From NCBI GenBank assembly GCA_025060245.1, contig JANXCP010000005.1, forward strand, positions 1 through 50,053: a stretch of 50,053 nt of DNA. The letters run 5' to 3'. Source of the DNA: Thermoanaerobaculum sp. (lineage in GTDB: Bacteria; Acidobacteriota; Thermoanaerobaculia; Thermoanaerobaculales; Thermoanaerobaculaceae). Below are positions 1 through 6,408 of this stretch, piece after piece. The translations under genes and the position numbers were made by a program. Each line of letters starts with the position of its first letter. Position 1 is the first letter of the stretch. The notes under the pieces are model-generated. The model was not told where the DNA came from. It made no database searches and worked only from the letters and a program-made list of their open reading frames with translations.

Positions 1-610
1 CCCGCAGCGTTTGTTCCCACCCCGCCTCGCCCACCATCACCGTTCCCACCACCCGCCCCCCACCCGAGGCAAGCTGACCCAGAAAAACCGGCAACAGACC
101 ACGAGTATAGGGGTTGTCCTCTTGCACTACCAGCACGCGGCGTTTGGACAGGGTGTTGGTGATGAGCGCCGCTGCCTTCGCCCCCTCCAGGTCATCCGAG
201 GGGTACACGCGGAAAAAGTACACGCTCATCCTCGCCAGCTGGGGCGCGGAGGCGGAGGGGGAAATAAGCACACGTTCGCGCCGGTCGGCAATGGGGATCA
301 TGGCCTGCGCTTCCGGGGTGGTGACGCCGCCGATGATCGCCAGCGCCCCTTCCTTGTACAGGCTCTCCGCCAGGCTCGCCGCCCTCGCCGGATCCGAACC
401 GGAATCACGGTACTCCACCAGCAGGCCGTGGGGGAGTTTTTGTGCCGCTCGTGCCTCGTCAAAGGCCAGCTTCACCCCGGTCTTGATGGAGGCCCCGTAC
501 ACTGCCGCATCGCCTGTCTCCGGCAGCACCACTCCGATCATGAGCTTTCTTTCACAACCCGTGGCAAACAAAGACCCCACGAGGAGCCAACCGATGGTCC
601 TCCACGTCAT
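1..610 (-). CDS. Leu/Ile/Val-type periplasmic binding lipoprotein (5' part only)
   Basis: This is the N-terminal part, about 203 residues, of a gene that runs off the left edge with no stop. It starts at an ATG whose complement is at 608-610. The protein opens with a lipoprotein signal (hydrophobic run ending LFATGC, Cys19). It continues as a type-1 periplasmic binding fold: IGVVLPETGDAAVYG, then a region rich in GVKLAFDEA, then AIIGGVTTPEA and LISPSASAPQLA. These match the Peripla_BP_6 (branched-chain amino acid receptor) family. Such proteins bind amino acids or other small ligands for ABC import, or act as sensors. The ligand cannot be told from this part. It is divergent from the small lipoprotein gene at 715. 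Confidence 0.85.
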   Translation of the reverse strand, partial: MTWRTIGWLLVGSLFATGCERKLMIGVVLPETGDAAVYGASIKTGVKLAFDEARAAQKLPHGLLVEYRDSGSDPARAASLAESLYKEGALAIIGGVTTPEAQAMIPIADRRERVLISPSASAPQLARMSVYFFRVYPSDDLEGAKAAALITNTLSKRRVLVVQEDNPYTRGLLPVFLGQLASGGGRVVGTVMVGEAGWEQTLR

Positions 611-676
611 GGCACACCCCCAGCGCCTTCGCGCACGCACCCTTTTACCACGAAAGCCCTGGGGCGGTAAAGCTCG

Positions 677-705
677 TTGCCCTGGCAAGACCACTGGGGT
701 ATCTT
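677..705 (+). promoter_or_regulatory. Sigma70-like promoter for the small lipoprotein gene
   Basis: TTGCCC (677-682) and TATCTT (700-705) are separated by 17 bases. The predicted transcription start would be about 712, almost at the ATG at 715, so the transcript would have little or no leader. A GAGGTG lies just before the ATG and would be transcribed only if initiation occurs earlier. Confidence 0.45.
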
Positions 706-714
706 AGAGGTGCC

Positions 715-1011
715 ATGAAGGCACCAGGCTTGCTCCTCGTGGTGGTGGTGCTCATGGCGGGGTGTGGCTCAGAGATCCTGGATGACCAGAACGACCTCAT
801 CGTCTTGAACGAAAGCCCTTGCGATATCACGGTTTACGTTGATGGTCGGGAAGTGTTCACGCTGGCAGCCGGAGCCGATCGGGCCCTGTCTGACATCGGG
901 GACGGTCCCCACGTGTTTGAGGCGGTGAACACCCGCGGCGAGGTGGTGGAGCGCAAGGTGGTGGAGCTAGCCCCGGCGGAGGATTTCTTTTTCGTCATTG
1001 ACCACTGCTGA
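715..1011 (+). CDS. Small putative lipoprotein of unknown function
   Basis: The product is 98 residues with a short basic start, a hydrophobic run and a lipobox ending LMAGC (Cys17), so it is probably a membrane-anchored lipoprotein. The mature part contains a beta-rich stretch (CDITVYVDGREVF, then DGPHVFEAVN) that resembles small PEGA-like or Ig-like beta domains. That resemblance is only impressionistic. No family is recognised with confidence. It stands alone between two minus-strand genes and ends only 6 bases before the convergent manC stop. Its own promoter is suggested at 677-705. Confidence 0.65.
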   Translation: MKAPGLLLVVVVLMAGCGSEILDDQNDLIVLNESPCDITVYVDGREVFTLAAGADRALSDIGDGPHVFEAVNTRGEVVERKVVELAPAEDFFFVIDHC

Positions 1012-1017
1012 ACCCGC

Positions 1018-2100
1018 CTAGAGCACCCGGTGAAGGCCTCGCCGTTCCAACTCCTTCACCAAATCCTTGACCTTTTGCGCCTGCTCACGGGTGGTGACCA
1101 GGACTGCCTCTGGTGTGGCCACCACCACCAAGTCCTCCACCCCCAGGGCGGCCACCAGCGGTCCCTGGGAGAGGAGGACGCAGTTGGCACTGTCCACCGC
1201 CACCACGGAGCCCAGGCTCACGCCCCCTTCCGCTGGGGGGAGGAGCTGGGCAAAGCTGGCAAAGGAGCCCACATCCTGCCAGGGAAAGGTCCCCTCCACC
1301 GCCCAAATGTTGCTGGCCCGCTCCATGACGCCAAAATCCAAGGAAATTTGGGGTAAACTCGGGTAGACCCGTTGCACCGCCTCCTCTTCCCCCACCGCCT
1401 TGGCCAACTCCACCAGCTGATCCAGCCCCTCCGCCAGGGCCGGGAGGTATTGGCGCACTGCGGCTACCAACGCCTGGGCAGTGAAGGCGAAGATGCCCCC
1501 GTTCCACCGGTAGTTCCCCGCCGCCAGGAAGGCTTGCGCCTTCTCCACCGTGGGTTTTTCCACAAAACGCCGCACCCTAAAACAGCGCACCCCCTCCCTG
1601 GCCTCCACCACTTCCCCCAACTCCAGATAGCCGTACCCGGTCTCCGCCCGGGTTGGGGACAGCGCCACCGTCACCAACCCGTTGGTGCCCTGGGCCAACG
1701 CCACCCCTGCCCGCACCACCTGACGGAACGCCTCATCGTCGCCCACCCAATGGTCGGCGGGCAGCACCACCAACACCGGGTTCCCCCCTTGGGACACCTC
1801 ACGCCAGGCGGCCCAACCCACCGCTGCTGCCGTATCACGCCCGCAGGGCTCGCGCAGCAGCTGCTGGGGGGGAAGCTTGGGCAGGTGTTCGGCCACCGCT
1901 GGCGCCAGGTGTTGCCCCGTCACCACCAACACACCCTCCCACCCCACTAGCGGTAGGATTCGCTCTAAGGTGGCCCCCAAAAGCGTCTTGCCGCCCCATA
2001 GCGGGAGGAGCTGTTTGGGGCGGTGAGCTCGGGACAGGGGCCAAAAACGCGTCCCCGAGCCCCCGGCCAAGACCACAGCCTTAACCGAACACCAACTCAT
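1018..2100 (-). CDS. manC: Mannose-1-phosphate guanylyltransferase
   Basis: The enzyme makes GDP-mannose from mannose 1-phosphate and GTP, a cytoplasmic step toward mannose- and fucose-containing glycans. The product is 360 residues. The nucleotidyltransferase signature KAVVLAGGSGTRFWPLSR and the following RPKQLLPL are at the N-terminus. LLREPCGRDTAAA, VLPADHW, TGYGYLE, FVEKP and NGGIFAFTA follow in family order. It lacks the C-terminal phosphomannose isomerase domain of the bifunctional 470-residue enzymes, so it is monofunctional. The open frame extends upstream, but the ATG at 2098-2100 immediately before the Rossmann-like start fits best. It overlaps the end of the upstream HAD gene by 20 bases, which implies co-transcription. 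Confidence 0.92.
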   Translation of the reverse strand: MSWCSVKAVVLAGGSGTRFWPLSRAHRPKQLLPLWGGKTLLGATLERILPLVGWEGVLVVTGQHLAPAVAEHLPKLPPQQLLREPCGRDTAAAVGWAAWREVSQGGNPVLVVLPADHWVGDDEAFRQVVRAGVALAQGTNGLVTVALSPTRAETGYGYLELGEVVEAREGVRCFRVRRFVEKPTVEKAQAFLAAGNYRWNGGIFAFTAQALVAAVRQYLPALAEGLDQLVELAKAVGEEEAVQRVYPSLPQISLDFGVMERASNIWAVEGTFPWQDVGSFASFAQLLPPAEGGVSLGSVVAVDSANCVLLSQGPLVAALGVEDLVVVATPEAVLVTTREQAQKVKDLVKELERRGLHRVL

Positions 2101-2803
2101 AGGCTTCCTCAAGGTGAGCGGCGCGCACGTAGGAATCGGCGAACAACTGTTCACGGTCAATGAGCACTGGAAATATCCCGCAGGCCTGGGCGCCACGGTA
2201 GTCGTCCAGCGGCGAGTCTCCCCAGTGGGTGGCCTTGCTTGCCGGTACACCCAACCGGAGGAGGGCGCGGCGGAAGATCTCTGGGTGGGGCTTTTCCACA
2301 CCCTCCAAGGCCGACACCACCACCGTGTCCAAAAGGGGCGTTAAACCGAGATCCGCCAAAAGCTGCGGCAGGCGCGAATCCCAGTTGGACACCGCTGCCA
2401 CCTTCACCCCTTGCTGGCGGAGCCGCCGCAAAACCTCTGGCGCATCGGGGTAAACCCGCCACTGTTCGGGGCGGGAAAAAATACCAAACAGCTCCTCCAG
2501 CACCTCCGGCCACGGTGCCGGGTGTTGGAGGCGAGCGAGGACACGCTGGAGGAAGGTGCCCCACCACGCCCGTTCCCCCCCCTTCACCTGGTGGTACCGA
2601 TCCAAGCCCAGGGGGTGCTCTTGCGTCATCTCCTGCCACACTTGGGCAAACACAGGGCCCACCTGGGTGGGGCTCACCGTTGGCCCATAGCGGGAGAGGG
2701 TTTGGGCGTACACCACTGGGGGTTCCGGCTCAGCGCGAATCAAGGTCCCCCCCACATCCACCAACACCGCCCGCGGCCGCTGGCCCCTGACAAAGCCCCC
2801 CAT
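2081..2803 (-). CDS. HAD-superfamily hydrolase-like protein, atypical motif I
   Basis: The product is 240 residues from the ATG at 2801-2803. The HAD motifs run in order: motif I as VLVDVGGTLI, motif II in AAVSNWDSRL, motif III Lys in GVEKPHPEIF, and motif IV in HWGDSPLDDYRGA. A helical cap of about 90 residues lies between motifs I and II, as in subclass I HADs of the HDHD3/haloacid dehalogenase type. Motif I reads D-V-G-G-T, so the second Asp, the general acid/base of HAD phosphatases, is replaced by Gly. The protein may therefore not be an ordinary phosphatase. It overlaps manC and is divergent from the YggX-like gene, with 34 bases between starts. Confidence 0.85.
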   Translation of the reverse strand: MGGFVRGQRPRAVLVDVGGTLIRAEPEPPVVYAQTLSRYGPTVSPTQVGPVFAQVWQEMTQEHPLGLDRYHQVKGGERAWWGTFLQRVLARLQHPAPWPEVLEELFGIFSRPEQWRVYPDAPEVLRRLRQQGVKVAAVSNWDSRLPQLLADLGLTPLLDTVVVSALEGVEKPHPEIFRRALLRLGVPASKATHWGDSPLDDYRGAQACGIFPVLIDREQLFADSYVRAAHLEEAYELVFG

Positions 2804-2837
2804 GGGTGGGTATTCTACGCGGGGAAAGGGGGTACCT

Positions 2838-3068
2838 GTGCCCATCACCTGTCGCCGCTGCGGCAACCTCAGTGAACCTATGGCTACCGCGCCGCTGCCC
2901 GGCGCCCTGGGGGAGCGGGTCCAACAATCGGTCTGCAGTGCCTGCTGGCAAGAGTGGCTGCGCACTCAGGTGATGATCATCAACGAGTACCGGCTGACGC
3001 TGGCCGATCCCCAGACCCGCGTGATCCTCATGCAGCACATGGAGGAGTTCCTCCACCTGCGCCCGTGA
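2838..3068 (+). CDS. YggX-like (Fe(II)-trafficking family) protein with two CxxC pairs
   Basis: From the GTG at 2838, preceded by a purine-rich GGGGAAAGGGGG, the product is 76 residues. An in-frame ATG at 2802 would add 12. The C-terminal two thirds match the YggX family (PF04362): LPGALGERV, then CWQEWLRTQ, then INEYRLTLADPQ and a terminal MEEFL. E. coli YggX protects Fe-S clusters and helps iron handling. Unlike E. coli YggX, this protein has CRRC near the N-terminus and CSAC before WQEWL, a spacing that would suit a zinc or iron site. The stop overlaps the GTG start of the glycerate kinase gene (GTGA). Confidence 0.75.
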   Translation: MPITCRRCGNLSEPMATAPLPGALGERVQQSVCSACWQEWLRTQVMIINEYRLTLADPQTRVILMQHMEEFLHLRP

Positions 3069-4438
3069 CGCCCCTGGCGGAGCTGGCTCGCAAGGTCTTC
3101 GCGGTGGCACTGGAGGCAGCTCACCCCAGCACCCTCATGCGCAAAGTGCGCTTCACACCAGCCGGTGTGATCTACGGGGAGCATGCCCTGGAGCCCCCGG
3201 GGCGCCTGGTGGTGGTGGCCTTGGGGAAAGCCGGAGGCACCCTGGCGGAGGCCTTCCTCACCCACAGCACCCGCAGGCCCGAGGTGGTGTGGGTGTACCT
3301 GCCCCGCAACGCTTCCGCCCCTTCTTACCTCCCGGCCCAGGTGCGGTGGGGGGATCACCCCCACCTTTCCCTGGACAATACTGCCGCCGCCCTGGAGCTG
3401 GCGCAAATGGTGGCGCAGCTGGCCGCGGAGGATGGGCTTCTGGTCCTGCTTTCGGGGGGCAGCTCCAGCCTCCTGGCTGCCCCGCTACCGCCTCTGCGAC
3501 CCGCGGAGTTGGATGCCCTGGTGGGGGAGCTGGCCCGCCGGGGGGCCACCATTCACCAACTGAACACTGTACGTAAGCACCTAACAGCCCTATTGGGGGG
3601 CCGGCTGGCGGTGCGGTGCCCTGCTCCCCTTTTGGCCCTGGTCCTCTCCGATGTTCCCGGTGATGACGTGTCCACGGTGGGTTCCGGTCCTACCGCCGCG
3701 GATCCCACCACCCGCGGCGATGCCAAGGCTATCCTCCAGCGCTTCGGTTTGCTGACCAAGTACCCGCAGGTGGCGCAGCTGCTGGAAGATCCCTCCAGCG
3801 AAACACCGAAACCGGGAGACCTTCGGCTGCAACGAAAAGCCTCAGCGCTTTTGGGTTGCAACCGTGACGCCGTGGAAGCAGCGGCCCACACGCTGACCCA
3901 GGAGGGATTTCGCGTCCGAGTCCTCACCACCGCCCTGCGGGGTGACGCCCGGGAAATGGGCCGGCTGCTGGGTGCCCTTTTGGTCCAGGCGGCTCCGGGC
4001 ACGGCCCTATTGGCCGCTGGCGAGACCACGGTTCACGTGACCGGAACAGGCCAAGGGGGGCGCAACCTGGAACTAGCCCTGGCGGCGGCTTGCCAATTGG
4101 CTGGCCACCGCCACCGCTGCCTGTTGGCGGCGGGCACGGACGGCGTGGACGGCACTTCCCCCGCGGCCGGTGCGGTGGTGGACGGCGGTACGCTGGCGCG
4201 CGCGGCCAAGCTGGGAAAAGACCCGGAAAAGGCCCTGCGTGACAACGACAGCTGGGGATTTTTTGCTGACCTACCGGAAGCCATCCTTACCGGCCCGACG
4301 GGCACCAACGTGGCTGACCTGGTCATTGGGTTGGTGGCACCCAGGGTGGCGGCGCGGGTGGGCTGGCGCCCGCCGGCCCGCGCACCCCAACCTCAGCCCC
4401 CCTGGGGTGCCGCAACGCAGCGAGGACCTCTTCCGTGA
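3065..4438 (+). CDS. gckA: Glycerate 2-kinase, MOFRL family
   Basis: The enzyme is predicted to phosphorylate D-glycerate to 2-phosphoglycerate, feeding lower glycolysis. The product is 457 residues from the GTG at 3065, which shares bases with the preceding stop. The N-terminal DUF4147 domain shows ALGKAGGTLAEAF, a Gly/Ser-rich VLLSGGSSSLL loop and NTVRKHLTALLGGRLA. The C-terminal MOFRL domain shows GETTVHVTGTGQGGRNLELALA and AGTDGVDGTSPAAGA. Length and domain order are typical of bacterial GckA-type kinases. The next gene again begins in a GTGA overlap, so yggX-like, gckA and the DUF3891 gene form one operon. Confidence 0.9.
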   Translation: MTPLAELARKVFAVALEAAHPSTLMRKVRFTPAGVIYGEHALEPPGRLVVVALGKAGGTLAEAFLTHSTRRPEVVWVYLPRNASAPSYLPAQVRWGDHPHLSLDNTAAALELAQMVAQLAAEDGLLVLLSGGSSSLLAAPLPPLRPAELDALVGELARRGATIHQLNTVRKHLTALLGGRLAVRCPAPLLALVLSDVPGDDVSTVGSGPTAADPTTRGDAKAILQRFGLLTKYPQVAQLLEDPSSETPKPGDLRLQRKASALLGCNRDAVEAAAHTLTQEGFRVRVLTTALRGDAREMGRLLGALLVQAAPGTALLAAGETTVHVTGTGQGGRNLELALAAACQLAGHRHRCLLAAGTDGVDGTSPAAGAVVDGGTLARAAKLGKDPEKALRDNDSWGFFADLPEAILTGPTGTNVADLVIGLVAPRVAARVGWRPPARAPQPQPPWGAATQRGPLP

Positions 4439-5205
4439 TCGTTCGCCCCGCCCCCGAGGGTTTGTGGCTGTTCACCCAGTCCGCCCACGCCTTGCTGGCG
4501 TTCCAAATGGCTGAGCATTGGGGCAACCGCACCACCCCCAGGCCGGCCCCGCGAGCCGAGGTACTGGCGGCCGTGCTGCTCCACGATGCCGGATGGGATG
4601 CGCGCGACAGTGAGCCACGGGTGTTGTCCGACGGGAGCCTCGCCCACTTTGCCCGGTGGCCCGAGGAAGGGGAACGGGAGCAGCTGTGGGAAGACTCCCT
4701 GGCCGCCGCCCGCCGTCGCGCCCGGTACGTGGAGTACCTGGTGGGACACCACATCCTCCACTTGGCCGAAACCTACTCCGCCAGCCGACACGCCCCCTTT
4801 GTCCAAGCCCTCCAGCAGCGGCTGGCGGAGTTGGCCGAGGAGCTGCACCGCCAAACCCGCTACCGGCAGGTCTTTGCCACCGGCCAGGACGCCACCAACC
4901 GCGGCATCATCCGCACGGTGGACGCCCTGGCGCTGCGCCTTTGCCTTTCACCCCCCCACAACTGGACCCTGGAAGGAGTGCCCACCCGGACGGGCTTGCA
5001 ACCCCTGCGGGTGAAAAAGCTCGCCCCGAACACCTTTCACCTCTACCCCTGGCCGTTCGTGGGCAACCAGCTAAGCCTTTGGGTGGAAGGCCGTTGCCTC
5101 CCCGTTCGGCTGCCGGCATTGGCGGAGGAGTTGCGCCACCACTGGAGGCAGGCGCCGGTGCAGGTCCTGTGCTTCCACCTGCGGCGCGGAGGGGTAGCCA
5201 TCTAA
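4435..5205 (+). CDS. DUF3891 family protein
   Basis: The product is 256 residues, starting at the GTG at 4435 that overlaps the gckA stop. It begins MIVRPAPEGLWLFTQSAHA and continues FQMAEHWGN, then LLHDAGWDARDSEP, then YLVGHHILHLAE. These conserved His and Asp residues resemble the DUF3891 family, whose fold is related to HD-type metal-binding helical proteins. No reaction is established for the family as far as I know. Linkage to glycerate kinase may only reflect operon packing. It ends 26 bases before the -35 element of the lacI promoter. Confidence 0.8.
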   Translation: MIVRPAPEGLWLFTQSAHALLAFQMAEHWGNRTTPRPAPRAEVLAAVLLHDAGWDARDSEPRVLSDGSLAHFARWPEEGEREQLWEDSLAAARRRARYVEYLVGHHILHLAETYSASRHAPFVQALQQRLAELAEELHRQTRYRQVFATGQDATNRGIIRTVDALALRLCLSPPHNWTLEGVPTRTGLQPLRVKKLAPNTFHLYPWPFVGNQLSLWVEGRCLPVRLPALAEELRHHWRQAPVQVLCFHLRRGGVAI

Positions 5206-5231
5206 AGCCTCCCTTCACCCCCTCCTCCACC

Positions 5232-5260
5232 TTGACAAGTCGGCGTTGGGGGCTTAGGTT
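5232..5260 (+). promoter_or_regulatory. Promoter of the lacI gene (glucan locus)
   Basis: A perfect TTGACA (5232-5237) is followed after 17 bases by TAGGTT (5255-5260). The expected start of transcription, about 7 bases further, falls on the A of the ATG at 5267. This predicts a leaderless mRNA and a repressor operator sitting at +1. No Shine-Dalgarno-like sequence lies between the -10 element and the ATG. Confidence 0.65.
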
Positions 5261-5266
5261 TTGGCT

Positions 5267-6349
5267 ATGAAAACGTTTTCAGCCACCTCCAGGGGGGAGT
5301 CTGGGGATGAGGCACCATCGCCTCCGGGCAGCCACGTCTCCATCAAAGACGTGGCGCGGCATGCCGGCGTCTCCCCCGCCACCGTGTCGCGGGTTCTCAA
5401 CGGCACCGGGCCGGTGCGCCCTGTGGTGCAAGAGCGGGTGTGGGCAGCGGTGAAGGCCTTGGGGTACGTCCCGCACAGCGGAGCGCGCAGCCTGGCACGG
5501 CGGAAAACGGACACGGTGGCCCTGGTCCTGCCCGAGCTTTCAGGGGACTTTTACTCGCAGCTGTTGCGCGGGATGGAGCTGGCCGCACGGCAGTTTTCCA
5601 TTCAGCTTCTGGTGTCCAGCTTTCACGGTGATCCGGCGGAGGTGAAGCGAGCGCTGGCAGCCACCAAGGGGAGGGTGGACGGCATCGTGCTGATGTGGCC
5701 GGAAATGGAAAAAGACGGCATCTTGCAATCGGTTCCCCCTGGGTTTCCGGTGGTGCTGTTGGGCGGCACGGAACACCTCCACCACCCACAGGTGACGCTG
5801 GACAACAGCGGCGGTGCCCGGGCGGCGGTGGAACACCTGATCCAGCTGGGGCACAAGGTCCTCGTCCACCTCACGGGTCCAACGCATAACTGGGACGCGG
5901 TGGAACGAAGGCAAGCCTTTTTTGCGGTACTTGGCCAGTACCCGGACGTGCAGGGATTGGAAATCCCTGGCGACTTTACCGAGGAGAGCGGCTACCTGGC
6001 CGCCACCACCTTGCTGGAACTGCGCCCTCGGCCGACGGCGGTGTTTGCCGGCAACGACGCCAGCGCCATCGGACTGGTCCTGGGTCTTAGGGCGCGCGGC
6101 ATTCAGGTGCCCCGCCAGGTTTCCGTCGTGGGCTTTGACGACGTGCCGTTGGCGCGGTTTCTCACCCCTCCCCTCACCACCGTGGGCGCTGATGTGCAGG
6201 AACTGGGGAAGGTGGCAATAACCGCGCTCATGAGGCTGCGGGACGGCAGCCCCCTCCCGCGGGCCACGGTCCTCCCTACCCACCTGGTGGTGCGCGGTTC
6301 CACCGCACCACCGCCCGTGCCTGGGGAGGGAGGTGCCTATGGTTCTTAG
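5267..6349 (+). CDS. LacI-family transcriptional regulator of the glucan locus
   Basis: The product is a 360-residue cytoplasmic repressor-type regulator. After an unusual N-terminal extension of about 24 residues, the LacI helix-turn-helix is at about 25-46 (SIKDVARHAGV, then VSRVLNG). A sugar-binding effector domain follows (VALVLPELSGDFYSQ, VDGIVLMWPE, VFAGNDASAIGLV, VVGFDDVPLARF). The ATG at 5267 is chosen because it lies exactly where the strong promoter predicts transcription to start. The extension partly encodes the operator itself. It should sense a glucan breakdown product and control the locus. The gene is 59 bases upstream of the TonB-dependent receptor, with no terminator seen between, so they are probably co-transcribed. 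Confidence 0.92.
   Translation: MKTFSATSRGESGDEAPSPPGSHVSIKDVARHAGVSPATVSRVLNGTGPVRPVVQERVWAAVKALGYVPHSGARSLARRKTDTVALVLPELSGDFYSQLLRGMELAARQFSIQLLVSSFHGDPAEVKRALAATKGRVDGIVLMWPEMEKDGILQSVPPGFPVVLLGGTEHLHHPQVTLDNSGGARAAVEHLIQLGHKVLVHLTGPTHNWDAVERRQAFFAVLGQYPDVQGLEIPGDFTEESGYLAATTLLELRPRPTAVFAGNDASAIGLVLGLRARGIQVPRQVSVVGFDDVPLARFLTPPLTTVGADVQELGKVAITALMRLRDGSPLPRATVLPTHLVVRGSTAPPPVPGEGGAYGS
5268..5281. promoter_or_regulatory. Perfect palindromic LacI-family operator
   Basis: TGAAAACGTTTTCA is a perfect 14-base inverted repeat with the central CG typical of LacI/GalR-family operators. It overlaps codons 1-5 of the adjacent lacI-family gene and the predicted transcription start, so bound repressor would block initiation of its own transcript and of the downstream receptor gene. 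That the LacI encoded here is the ligand is inference from position. Confidence 0.75.
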
Positions 6350-6408
6350 GCCAGCGTCTTGCCTCGCCGCCACGCCTGCGGCTAGGCCGTCTGGGAAAGG
6401 AGGTAGGT

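Noticed and set aside
114-707. Plus-strand open frames of 197-219 codons at the left edge
   Set aside because: They are antisense to the clear binding-protein gene on the minus strand and encode low-complexity Arg/Pro/Ser-rich sequence.
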